Positions 1-11,710 of a DNA stretch of 64,000 bases are shown here, one piece after another. The position numbers and the translations under genes were made by a program. Location of the stretch: assembly GCA_030268105.1 (NCBI GenBank), contig BSDZ01000003.1, forward strand, positions 5,317,001-5,381,000, read 5' to 3'. This DNA is from Volvox africanus. Lineage: Eukaryota; Chlorophyta; Chlorophyceae; Chlamydomonadales; Volvocaceae. The notes beneath the pieces are model-generated. The model was not told where the DNA came from. It did no database searches and worked only from the letters and a program-made list of their open reading frames with translations. How positions within the stretch are numbered: the stretch's first letter is position 1; the number at the start of each line of letters is the position of its first letter.

Positions 1-2165
1 GAGTGGGATTCTGCGTGGGTTTGGGTTTTAGGGTACGAGAACCTAAAACCCTGCAGCAGGTTCGAAAACCCTAACTCATCCCGACCCCACATTTCTGAAA
101 GTTGATTATTGGCTCTGACGGAGTCTTGTCCCGGGTCCCAGGACAAGCGTCCCGGGTTTGAGAGATTTGACCTTCAGGATAGTCAGGTCGCGTGTTCGGG
201 GAAAGGTGGGGGAAAGGGTGGAGGTATGTGATGTAAGTCCCTAGACACCAAGACCTGTCTGTCGTGTAAGCCGGCCAGACAGCTCGTTCCAAATACCCCT
301 CCTGCGCCCCTCCAGCCTCGACTGCCTTGTCGCCAGCCCGTGGGAGCTGCCGTGGACAGAACCCGGAGGAGGCGTCGCCCTCGCACTCTCACACGCACGC
401 ACACTCTCACCGGGGAGCCCCCCTGGACCGGTGGAGCCGGTGAGGGGTTGTGAAGGACCTCTTTTCCCCCTATGCCTGGAGAGACACGTGCTGTGTTTTC
501 GAGCTTTCTCTCCACACTCACCCCTCACGTATTCTGGGCGAGAAGGAGAGGGCGGGGCGGGGGAGGCGGAGAGACAGAGAGCAGCTGATGAACACTGGAC
601 CATTCACCATGTGGGGAAAGGGTCATTCAGCACTTGAGGCACAGCCGTGCATGCACGCAGCCGTTAGATAATCCCCCAGTGCCCCTGTTGTATCCTCAAT
701 ATAGCACAAGTACACGTACATACACTGTGGGCCGCCCCCCACGACGCTGCATAACGCTACATCATACCATACCATACGTGATGCACCGTTCAGTTGATGC
801 CCCAAATGCCTCTAAACCGACGACTTACGCAGAGCCGTAAAAGACCTATCACCTGAATATGGTCATCCACGCCCGTGCCACACCGTCTCAGGACCAATGA
901 ACCAGATTTGCAGCAGCTCCCGCAGGGCCCTGGCCCCTGATGGAGTAGGTGAGAGACCTCAGCGCTATCGGTGCTGTATGCCGAATCCGTCTCTGCACGA
1001 TCCACATCAACCGAAACTATATGAAAACGACAGAGTCACAAACAAGATTTGCGCCAGCCGTACGCCATCCAACCGCCTCCTCCAGCCGCCTCAGCAACCC
1101 CTTTGTCACGGTTTCCCAGCAGGTTGGTGCTGCTACAGTAACTGTCTTTGTGGCTACTATTAAGTTTCCCTTGTACGATGACTGGACAAATTGAAATCTA
1201 CAAGATCTCTTTTACCCCTAAATATTAATCATACTAAATATCATCATCGCTCCACATTCAAGACGCCCACGTCCGTCTTGCGCAGACCGGCGGCGCTTGC
1301 TCTCTTTACGCCATCTCGCATGAACCCGCGCCAGCGTCTACTAGGCCCAAAAGCGAACAGTTATGCTGCGCCGGGACTCGCGAAATCCAGTCCAACCGAA
1401 CAGAAGGGAAAGCGAAGAGAGCTGCCGTTTCTGTTGTTACTGCTGGTGTAGATGATTCCGTGAAGCCCCTGCTGCGCTACCCGCGGCCCCCCTACTCCCT
1501 CCCATGTGCACAGTTCCCATCGCATACAACCCCGCACAGAGCATGCTTCCAGACCGACAGGCCTTTCAACCCAGCTCTGTTCTGAACAGAACGGGGACAA
1601 TGGGGGAAGGGGCCATACCCGGAGCAGCCCGCAGCTGAAAGCCGAAGCCCGTATGGGCCGGGGGTGGATGGGTTACGCATGCCGTCGTCTTATCCCCACC
1701 CCACCCCCGCTGTTAAGCCCTGAGCACAGCTCCCTCACGTCCCCTATCTTGTCAACATCCCGCCTGTAATAGCTCGGTTTGTGCATCTGCTTGCTGTGTC
1801 TATCTGTCTCGTACCCCTCTGTCAGGGCCGTTCATACTCCGTGCAGCGCTTTTGACCCCATTCACCCTGGGGCTGGTGTGTTCTGGTGTGGCAGAAAGTC
1901 CTTGACTTCCGTGCGCTCAACGAAAACAGCATAACGTCACACCCCAATCTGGGGGACACAAGACAAGCGAAAGCCGGAAAGACGCCGCAGCAGCCGTCGC
2001 TTTCTTCCCGTAATCGTTCCAGTTAAAGCCTGTCGCAGTTGTCAAGTGAGACTTCCCATATTCATATCATGTACTTCGCGGCATGTGCTCAGGGCGTGCC
2101 CTTTAATCTGCAGGTGCCTAAGGGTGCGGGTGCTGGTGCTAGTGCGGGAGAGACAGTGACTTCGT
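1..2165. other. Non-coding stretch downstream of DCN1
   Basis: No reading frame here looks coding and I recognise no RNA gene. The first 75 bases hold three short matches to the volvocine telomere unit TTTTAGGG or its complement (around 23-34, 43-53 and 64-74), but not in a tandem array. The part next to 2165 is expected to hold the 3' UTR of the minus-strand DCN1 gene; I see no obvious TGTAA poly(A) signal in that orientation. Confidence 0.6.
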
Positions 2166-5100
2166 TCATTGCCCCCCTCCTCCTCGCTTGTTCTTCATGT
2201 ACTCCACGAACTCATCGAGGAGGTAGGGCCAAGCGCTGTTCTCATCGAAGTTGGAGAAGTCGGGCTTGACGGACTATGTCCGAGTTGGGAATACGGCGAG
2301 TATGAGAGGGTGGGTTGGGTGGGGTGGAATGAGGTGTAATGGAGTTGGCTGCAGGGAGATGGAAATCCGTAGCAGGCGAGAAGATGAAACCACACGTGCT
2401 GCTGAGTGGAAGAGCCCTGACATGGTAAGTCAAGCTTATGCCTGCTGATTTCGGGGCCTTATCAGCGCCAGGTGTCATCGATCCGGCCATTTAGAGCACC
2501 AGTCAGGGACAGGGACCGGAGAGGCCGCCGCTCCCACAACCAAAGCCAAGGGGAACCCTGCTCGGCGGCGTCCACCCTCTACAGCGCTTTTCGGCCCCTT
2601 CAAAGGCCCGTCCCCCTCTCCCTCCCCCTCCCCCTCCCCCTCCCCACCTCTCCTGACCTTAATGAAGTCAAAGAGCTGCAGCCAGGTGTCCTTGGAAATG
2701 GCCCGATTGTGGTGCTTGGTCAGGAACTCGCACCAGTCATCAATGAGCGGCCAGCGCTGCTCCGGAACCGAGAACAGCAGCTGCCACATCGCCACCGCAG
2801 TGTCCAGCATCACGCACTTCTGGCCTTTCTGCGACCCAGACAGGCGTGTCCCGACGCATCCAGGCATATGGGGGGCAACAAGGAGGCAGCATCGATTAAG
2901 CAGGCAAACCATCATTACCGTCATTGCAAAAGTGTGTTGAGAGCACCCGGCCAAATTAGGATTCACGCGTCAATACCAACAGCTAGACCCGCGAAGTAAA
3001 TCACCACCCATCCAATGCTGGACCATGTCAGAACCATATGGGCTATGGAGGGCTTAATATCACATGACAACAAAGCGAGCAACACCGAAACCAAGAGTCC
3101 TCAGAGAGCTGAGCGGGGAAGGGCAGAAGGCAGACAATGCAGCCCGTTATGACGGTACCCGAACGGGGGGGAGGGGATATGCCTACCTGCTTACCCACCT
3201 CCCTACCTAAACGCAGGTGGACAACTTGGGCCTTGGATTGGCATTGCGCTCCGCGTTGCACCCCTGTGGCCCCCCTCAGGCTGGCCTCCTCCTCGCCAGC
3301 GGCCGCCAAAACACGCCCATTCCACCCGAACCCCCAATCTCATGCGTGCGTCTGCGCTGTTGACGCCCATTCCACCCACCTCGCGCGAGAAGTTGTATGC
3401 GAATGCGTACACCTCCTTGAACTTGTTGTCCGTCCTGATCTCCGCCCTCAGGTCCGGTAGCCTGCGCTTGAGTTTGTCGATGCTGTCAACGCCCAGTTTG
3501 ATCAGCCCAGAAGTAAACTCGTCCTTGGTGTACTCGCACATGACCCCGGCGTTCTGCAGGCGGGAGGAGTGAGGCGAGGTGGGGTGGAGGTCGAGGAGGG
3601 GGTCGCAAACGGGATTGAAACCGACCCAAAACGTGGGGAGAAAGAAACGAAGCAGCGGCTTCAATAACCAGCCTACACAATTCATTTCACCTCAACACCC
3701 TCAGCGCTGGAGCTGCAGCAGACACTTCCACTGCGGCCGTACAAACACTTTCACCGGAACGGGTCCAGCAGCACTTTCATCCCGGCGGAGTCATTATTGG
3801 AGCAATCCCAGACACATCAGTGACAAACATGGAGTTGTCCCTGGACAGTTCAATGCGGCTAGCAGACTGCAACTGTTTGACCGACTGCCGTGTGTGGAGC
3901 GTGCGGCACAGCCCGGCGCAGCGTGGCATGACACAACATGGCCAGAGCGGCGTCCTTCCCACATGACACCATTTGCTGTTTGTTGCGTCCCCTCTCCTTC
4001 ACTCGGCTTGTAAGCTTAGGCCGTCGGCCCTAGAACACCCTAGAAAAGTATCTCCGCGGTTCAGTCATCCGGCAGCACCCCTGACACCTGGCACTATCCG
4101 AACAATCCCGATGCGCGCGCGTGTGTATGCGGCGAAGGTGGTGGTGGTGTGGTAAGAAGAATTCCAGAGCGCTCTGGATCTCTTGCAACACAGCAACGTA
4201 GACACCCATGGGTGGGCATCGTTGGTGGCCGAGACGAACGGCAGGCGATCCATTGCTAGGCGGCCGCTGCGAATGTAAGTCTAATACCTGGCCAGCTTGA
4301 ACCCCCGTATGTGAGCCGAGCGATGGAGATGCACCCGCTCACATAGACAGCACCTGAACAGCATTACTACGACCATAAGCCCTTATACACAAGCACGGGA
4401 CAATAGACGGGGTCCGAACTTGACTGAACCACCAGACCATGCAAGCCTGTCTCATTGCGACCCAACGCGCGTCCCACACCTCTTTCACTGCATGAGGACA
4501 GTTTCTGCTTGCCTCTCTCGCCAGAGTCCCCTCGGCAAAACGCCACCAGAGCTTGCTGGAACCGAAATACACCACAGCGTGCGGATGTATGCGTCTGTAC
4601 GCGCACTGAAGCGTTTCGCTTCTCAACCTGCCAGCGCACCCCCTTCACTTACCCTCCTCATCCCATCCCAACGCAGCCCTTCTCGCCAATCTATGTCCGT
4701 CCACCGCGAGCAATTCCGGGCCTCCCCTCCTCTCACCATGTAATAGCTGATCACGAGCACCGCAATGTCCGTCGGGTCCACCTCAAGCTCCTCGCAGAAC
4801 CGCGTAATGCCGTCCACAGCGATGGCGTCATCATCAGGCTCTACATCCGGGTGCCGGGGTTGGGCTGGAGTTATGCGGCGGAAGACGGTCTTGACAAGAA
4901 ATGGGCTGAAGAAGTTCAGACCGGTTCCGCAGGGGCCAGAAAACAATGGGAAAAGTTCTCCACCATGAGTACCCCGCCACATCACGGCCTGTCCCCCAAG
5001 ACTCCTCCTTGAGCGCGTCGGGCTTTTGGCCGCACGTGGTCAGCCCCCAGTGGCACCTTACCCTTGTATCGCTGGTACAGAGCCTCAACCGCCCGCAGGT

Positions 5101-5420
5101 CAAGCCCGCTGGCCTGTGTTGCCAAACCCGACGTGTAAAAATGGTCGATGGCAGCGTCGATGGCCCATCCAGTATTTTTCAAGCAGTCTGTAGCGATCTT
5201 CTCGCTACGCATCAAGGTGGAGAGGGACATCGCTTTATGTGGCCATCGCGTGCAGGTACCGACGCTTCACTAGATCCCACCTGCTTCCTGTAATCGTCCT
5301 AAACTGTGTAATTTTGTCCTTCTGCTGCTTCGTATACCGATTCTGTAATCGCCAGGCAAGGAAATGCAGTTAGGATCCAGGTCCAGGGCCCATACGAACA
5401 TGGCGATACACACCCACCAT
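2166..5420 (-). CDS. DCN1: DCN1-like (DCUN1 domain) cullin neddylation factor
   Basis: Defective-in-cullin-neddylation protein: in this family it acts as a scaffold E3 that brings the NEDD8-charged E2 to cullins, activating SCF-type ubiquitin ligases. Seven exons join in phase: 5420-5418, 5342-5281, 5204-5062, 4864-4737, 3553-3380, 2828-2658 and 2273-2166, giving 262 residues, close to the roughly 260 of short family members. A UBA-like region (about residues 5-45, with ITQFRTITG and CLKNTGWAIDAAIDHFY) is followed by the PONY/DCUN1 domain (about 75-250, with GITRFCEELEVDP, FTSGLIKLGVDSIDKLK, ISKDTWLQLFDF and ENSAWPYLLDEFVEYM). Exon 1 contributes only the ATG, which directly abuts a GTGGGT donor; this start was chosen because it gives the family-like N-terminus. 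It is head to head with the AIDA-like gene. Family assignment is certain; the one-codon first exon is inference. Confidence 0.93.
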
Positions 5421-5953
5421 TGTGAATAGCCAATTAACGGTCCAGCACTTAATCCCGCAATACGACTGGAACGGCCCTGCTGGCCGTCCCCCAAAATCCC
5501 CCAGCCCGCCGGTTCCTGTACAAGCAGTCTAAGAGCCAGGAAAAACGAAAATGTGATATCTATACGCATGAATCTTCAAGGTTACAGTGCGCTGCGTATT
5601 ATATGGGGATGCCAACGAATCCCACGTCGGTCGCTCGGTCCATATGTCATGATGCGTGAGGTTCGTCTTCGCGATCGTAATGCCAACTCCCAGTATTTTC
5701 AACAGAGCTTCGTTAATTTTACAAAACTTATCAGAAGACCTGCTCATTTTTATGTGTGCTGAGCATCCTATCGTCCTATTTCCACATTCTTCCACTTGCA
5801 TTTCCATTCCAGCATTCTCAATCTGTTTTGTAATTTATAGCATGACTAGTATTTTAGCTCATGACTTGTACAACTACGTTCTGACCTGAGATTGGGCTCG
5901 TTCAGGTCTATAACTTCATCGTTGACTGTAAAGTGCGTTGACGCTGCGCGGTC
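5421..5953. promoter_or_regulatory. Shared upstream region of DCN1 and AIDA-like genes
   Basis: These 533 bases separate the start codons of two divergently transcribed genes, so they must hold both 5' UTRs and both promoters, probably as a bidirectional promoter. I see no clear TATA box or named operator. This is inferred from gene layout, not from a recognised motif. Confidence 0.5.
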
Positions 5954-7480
5954 ATGGAGGATACTCGTGCTCGCTGGGACCGCGCGTTTCAAGAAGCTGT
6001 AGACTATGACACCTGGGGACAGGTGCGCCATAAGAGTGGAGCTGCTTTATGTACTCACGGGCAAAGCTTGCACGCGCGATAGCAGCGACTCACCTGGACA
6101 TGCAGGTTGAAGAGGCTCTTGAAGGCTATCAGCGCCTTCAGGTTGCAGCCGCTGCGGTGAGTAGGCCAAACCTGGGGCGGCACGTCCCCGTCGCTTTCAC
6201 CTATGTCCGTTTGGAGCTCCCTAAACCAGAGGCCAGGCGCGCGTGAGGACCACAGATGCGGGAGATGCGTGCGTCACTCTTTTTCCTGGCTTCTCAACAC
6301 CGTAATGGCGAGCCATTGAGCAAATTAGAGGTGTTACAAACCCACCACGATGTGCCCCCGTACACTGTTCCTTCAGGAGTATGTGGAGAACGTTTTGCAG
6401 CTGCCTATGGTTCGGCGGGATGGCATAGGCAAATTGGCGACAGCCCTTAAATACCGAATTGAGGTGAGGTTGATCACCCGGCATGGCTTCGCCGTAACAC
6501 GCAATGCTGCAATCAGACCGAAAGACGGGAAGCAGGTACCGGCATGGCCTCAGCTGGGCACGTACGGGAACATATAGAAAGCGGACGAAGTTTGCTACAG
6601 GCTTCCTCTAGATATACCCCTCGTAAGGGGGCCCTTTCCGAACCCATCACCAAGAAATGCAGTTGGGCGGGTCCCCGATTGATCTCCTGTGACCGGATGT
6701 GGGAAGCCGGGAGTTGAGGGACATGAAGGGGACAAAAAAGGGACTGCTGCGCAGCGCGCGCCAGAGTGGCGACACGCTCCTCCCAACATCTGCTGATGTA
6801 AATTCCTGCATATCCATGTCCATGATTGAGATTGTTGGGGTTGTCGTACAACCTTCCGGATTATGTCACGCTGCTTTATGACTGCATTTGCGCAATGATG
6901 GGTAGCGATACCCCGCGAAATATACATGCACGTTAGGTTGGTAGCTCCAAGCGATAGGAACCATTCTTATCATGTTTCAGTTTTGGACACACGTGTGCAG
7001 CGGGGAGTATTAGTCTGGGCTGGGGTGGACACAATATGGTTGTGCCAGGTGGTAGGATTATGCTGTTGCTTAGAGCTCCAACATTGGCGAGCAGGACTGA
7101 ATTACGACCATGCACTCGGCTGTGATGGTGCGGGTGTTAGCATAGTTGAATGCACCGTCGCTGCAAGGGGCACGACGGTTTGCCGCGTGGCAGCACAGCA
7201 AAGCAATTTACTGCTGGATCGGGCGGAGAGAGCTTGTTGGAAAGCACGGCCATCTTCCAATGCTGGTGTTGGTGTGTGTCCGTTCATGCCGAGGGAGGCA
7301 CCAGCTCCCTCCTTGTCCCTCTCTCTCTCTCTCCCTCTCCTCTTCTCTCTCTCTCCCTCTCCTCTTCTCTCTCTCTCTCTCTCTCCTCCCTCCCTCTCTC
7401 TCCCCCTCTCCCTCTCTCTCTCTCTCTCTCTCCCCCTCTCTCCTACCCCCTCTCTCTCCCTCTCTCTCTCTCCCTCCCTC

Positions 7481-7514
<34 letters not shown>

Positions 7515-7612
7515 CCCCTCTCTCCCCCCCCCCTCTCTCTCCCTCTCTCTCTCTCCCTCTCTCTCTCTCTCTTCCTCCCTCTCTCTCTCTCCCTCTCTCT
7601 CTCTCCCTCTCT

Positions 7613-7655
<43 letters not shown>

Positions 7656-10534
7656 TCTCTCTCCCCTCTTCTCTCTCTCCCCTCTTCTCTCTCTCCCCTC
7701 TTCTCTCTCTCCCCCTTCCTCTCTCTCCCTCTCTCTCTCTCCCCCTCTCTCCTACCCCCTCTCTCTCCCTCCCTCTCTCTCTCTCCCTCTCTCTCTCTCT
7801 CTCTCCCCTCTTCTCTCTCTCCCCTCTTCTCTCTCTCCCCTCTTCTCTCTCTCCCCCTTCCTCTCTCTCCCTCTCTCTCTCTCCCCCCCTCTCTCTCTCT
7901 CCCTCTCTCCTTCTCTCTCTCTCTCTCTCCCTCCCTCTCCCTCTCCCTTCTCCCGGCCTCTCCCCTTTGTTCTTGATTCATTCTTCGTGTAATGCTTTAC
8001 CCTGCAGGAGCTGTCTAAAGGCGCCAACCGGGGCGTTGGACTGGCCAGCATGAAGAATCTCAAACGCTTCATGAAGGAGATTATCATTAGTGACGGTGAG
8101 CGGACGGCACGTCTGGCATGTCTGACCTGATGTTGAGGCCTGGGGCCGGTCCTCCCCCTCTTCCATTTGCGCTTGTGGCGGTTTCTTGCTCCTGGAGGCG
8201 GGGTCCGCCGCGAGCCCGCCCGCTGTCCCGCGAGGAGCTGCTGCGCGGACGCAGGCTGAAGGGCCGGGGCTACACCCCGTTGGGGATTGTTATGTCTTGG
8301 GCTGCTTACGGTACTGCCGACATGCCGTGTAATACACTTACCTGCGCTCTTTTTCGGCATGTGGAATGATGCGCCTTTAAAGTATATGTTATATACCCTT
8401 CATACATTAAGGCGCGGTGTGTTATGCGGGGTGTATACTTTACGCGGGGCATAGTTTATGCCGTGGAGTTGCCGTATAACTGTCGAAACCTGTCGTTCCT
8501 CTATGGTTGGTGGGTGGTTGTACGCCACACCGCTCCAAGCAGGGTCCCATCCCGCCCTCGGCGCAGCACCTCTTGGATGATCACTATAATATGCGCTCCC
8601 GCCTCCCGCCCGTTCCCTCTCCAGCCACATTTCCCCTCCCTGGAGTCCAGCCCGAGGGGACCATCACTCCAAGCCCGTCGCCTTTCCCTGGAGGGGCCGC
8701 AGAGGTACGGCAACGGGCACGGTGCAGCTCCGAGAAAGGGAATCGGGAAGCACATTCGCCGTGCTGTGTGAACCCAACATGATTCATTGAAATTTCGAAT
8801 GGCCGATGGCTGGCTGAAGGGTAGGGAGGTACGTTACCGCACACCTACTCAGACAGACAGACAGACATGCCTACCTGTGATGAATACCGGGAAGGAGGAG
8901 CCTTGCAACCTGCCTCCGGTCGCAGTTTGAAACAGTGCCCCTGCGTTACGTTTCCTGCACCAGATCTCAAACCCCCTGCACAAATACACATACACATGGA
9001 CACATATAGCCACACACATACACACACGGTGTCGTGCTGCATTCTTGTTGATAGCAGGTACGACAGGAGCAGGATGACGAGCCCGGAGCGGAAGATGCCG
9101 ATGGCTCGCTGCGTGTCGCACCTCCCCACCAAAAAGGTGACGTTAGTCTGGTGATCTTCATCGAGAAGTGGGGCTTCAAGGACGCGATGTCGTACACAGA
9201 CCCCCGAGTGGTCGTGTCGGTCCGGGACGAAAAAGGCCAGGCTCTGGAAGCCATCCAGGTGTGCGGGTTTTGCCGGTGCGGGTCCGGGTGCGTGCGTAAT
9301 TTTTGCGGATGTGTTTGTTTGTAGCAGTCATTGTTGTTGTCGTTGTTACTTCTTCTCATACATGCTTCATTGTCGAAGATCACCGGGTGGCGGTCATGCA
9401 CTCAGGTCAACCCAGATCAGTTCCATTCCTTCACGGTAGTCTGTAAGTCCCATCGGTTGTTGGCGGGGTCGAAAACGGCCGCAGGAGACACCCCTGGGTC
9501 GGTCCAACCTCAGCTACGTGTTCTTCGAAAACACCGTGTACATCCAGACGCCCCTCAACCAGCTCTCTGAGAAGTCCGCCATCTTCTTCGAGTTCCGCCA
9601 CTTTAAACCCAAAAAGAACAAGGTGCGTGTCTCCCCCTCCTTCCCTCCCAGGGTCCGGTCTACACCTTCCACTACCACCACCACCATAATCATCATCATC
9701 AATCATGATCCAGCTTCTGTTTGTTATAATCCTTAAATCATATTTGCCTAAGCACATTCGCGTCGCACCCTACCCCACTCCACCCCACCTCCCCTCACAC
9801 TCTCACATCAAAACACTTGTATGTTTTGGAAGTGGGCGGCGTGGCGCGGGTGCGTGGAAGTGCTGTGGGACCATACGGCAGCTATCGGCCTCTCCCACCC
9901 GCTGCTCACCTCGCGCGCCTGTCGTTTGTTCGCACGCATGGGGGGTGTATGCCCATGGCGGTGGTGATGCCCAACTATCATTTTTTTATCGCTCAGCCCC
10001 CCCGCCATCGTTCCTCGTAACTCCGCTTGACAGAAAAGCATCAAGGCCTACTGCTTCATGGAGATGGACGAAATAAAGAATGGACCAATCACACTGGAGG
10101 TGTGAAGTTGACCGTTTGACCTGCACACACCTTGACCCTCACGTACAGGCGCTGCAGCAACCTCTGCAATTACTACCGTGCGCATGTTGTTGCACCGCAT
10201 GTTGCCGCACAGAAACGTACGGCGTGCGCGGGCGGTCGCTGATGCCTTTGCCACTGCCGCTGCCGTGCTGCTGCGATCCCCGTGATCTAAAATTTGATGT
10301 GATCGGGTCGCGTGCCCTCCCCCCCACTGTGGGTTATCTCGGGAGCCACTCACACGAAGTCCGATTTTGCTCGTCCGGACCGTCCTGATGCATTGTGCAA
10401 TTAGTGGGGGTATTTCTTCTCCGCTGCAGGTGTACAAAAAACCCGCCAATTACAAGCGCAACAAGAAGCCGGCGCTACTCAGCATCAAGCCGCTCTACCT
10501 CCACCTCGATCTCACGGTCCAGCAGCGGAGCTGA
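5954..10534 (+). CDS. AIDA: AIDA-like protein (AIDA_N plus C2 domain)
   Basis: Homologue of axin interactor, dorsalization-associated protein, whose C2-type domain is thought to bind membranes; its role in algae is not known to me. Nine exons keep phase: 5954-6022, 6106-6156, 6377-6463, 8008-8095, 8625-8704, 9058-9258, 9485-9622, 10034-10099 and 10430-10534, giving 294 residues against about 306 in animals. The N-terminal helical region (about 1-100) has the conserved DYDTWGQ and EALEGYQRLQ. A Pro/Gly linker (about 100-125) leads to the C2 region (about 145-294), with DPRVVVSVRD, IFFEFRHFKPKK, CFMEMDEIKNGPI and IKPLYLHLDLTV near the end. Intron 3 (6464-8007) is 1.5 kb and carries a long CT tract. 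The start is the first ATG giving the conserved N-terminus. Pentamers of TGAGC follow directly from the stop codon. Confidence 0.93.
7311..7965 (+). repeat. Polypyrimidine (CT-rich) tract in AIDA intron 3
   Basis: About 650 bases consist almost only of C and T on the + strand, as short CTCTCT, CCCTCT and CCCCTCTT blocks; part of it repeats as longer units (compare 7670-7740 with 7800-7870). It lies wholly within the intron between AIDA exons 3 and 4. The long Ser/Leu/Pro and Arg/Glu reading frames through it are artefacts of the repeat. Confidence 0.95.
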
Positions 10535-10559
10535 GCTGAGCTGAGCTGAGCTGAGCTGG
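10529..10559 (+). repeat. TGAGC pentanucleotide repeat at the AIDA stop codon
   Basis: Five to six copies of the pentamer TGAGC/GAGCT begin exactly at the AIDA stop codon; the first TGA is the stop, so changes in copy number would not alter the protein. Confidence 0.85.
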
Positions 10560-11710
10560 CGGGGCTGCGCGCTTCTGCGTGTCATGGAATGGAAAAAAAT
10601 CAATTGTGGCATGCGTGCAGCAGCAATAAGAGCAGTAGCAGCAGCCGTAATCGGGCTGCGCACAGTCAGGGGCAGGTGGAGGAGACCGACGTCTGCGGAG
10701 GATTTGTGGGGCGAGCTTAAAAGGATGTGGCACAAATACCCATGGCAGCAGGGCGCAAGATGGGGGAGAATCTCTGTTACGTCTTTCTCCTTCCAGGGGT
10801 GGTGTGGGAGATAGGTGGTGGGTGCCAGGTGCGGACCTTTGGGTCCGTTGGGCCTGGGCTCACTGCCGATTTCGTAAGCATGGGCGCGGGTGAGGCAGGG
10901 CAAACAACCTGGACTGTGGCTAGCATTGGTGAGGCACCGCTCCTTTAAATGCGGTCGTTGAAAAACCTAATGCGCACCTGAGGGCGCAAGGCAAGTGGGA
11001 AGGGTCTTCTTTCCGGTGTGGGAACTGTGAAGTTTGTTGGGTGGCGTGGGTAGCATCAATGCGCTGCTCGTTTGTACATCTTTGTACATGATGCTTCGAT
11101 TGTCAAGGGGTTGACTTGAGGTCATGCGATATGTGGCGGGCGTTATTGCGGGCGCGAGGATCTCCTTAATCGTTTGCTTTTGGAGCAGTACCATAAACTT
11201 CGTGATACTCATGCATTACGGACCATGCGCACGGGATGAACCCCTGGTATAATATGCCGCTCGTGCACGTCGCGGGAGCAAGTACGACACCTGGAAAATC
11301 AAACCTCCCGCGCTTTCACCATGATTTCTGGTCGTGTTAGCTGTCTCGTGTTAGCTGTCTCGGCTCAGGTGTAAGCGAGCTAGGGTATACAACGGCAAAC
11401 TCTCATAAAGAGTTTGGAGGCAGGAGCGCAGCTGAGTCTTTATGGCATTTTCCGCTTGTTACTGTGATACTTTTCTGCTTAATTGGCTGTTGGCAGCAGT
11501 GGAAGTGCCTTTCTGCCGGATCTGAAGGTCGATTGCCGTACAGTAATGAGAGCAAAACTAGTCCGTGCGCTATCGATGGCAACATGATGAATCAGTACAT
11601 TAAAATATACTTATAATTCGAATGGGTTAAAATTCTGCATTGATTCACCTTTGCTGAAATACAACCTTGCAGTAACTTGGGATGTGAACTTGGTTTATTT
11701 AACATTCTAG
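10535..11710. other. Intergenic region between AIDA and stay-green genes
   Basis: Holds the AIDA 3' UTR and the promoter and 5' UTR of the stay-green gene, both on the + strand. A TGTAA motif at 11370-11374 is a candidate poly(A) signal but lies far from the AIDA stop. A 14-base duplication (GTGTTAGCTGTCTC, around 11334-11360) is visible. No coding frame is supported. Confidence 0.55.

Noticed and set aside
1..80. Telomere or subtelomere at the left edge
   Set aside because: Only three scattered TTTTAGGG-like units, no tandem array; too weak to claim.
6926..8053. Long Ser/Leu/Pro frames on + and Arg/Glu frames on - (6926-8360)
   Set aside because: They run through the CT tract of AIDA intron 3; a dinucleotide-like repeat keeps all frames open. 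No normal sequence context supports them.
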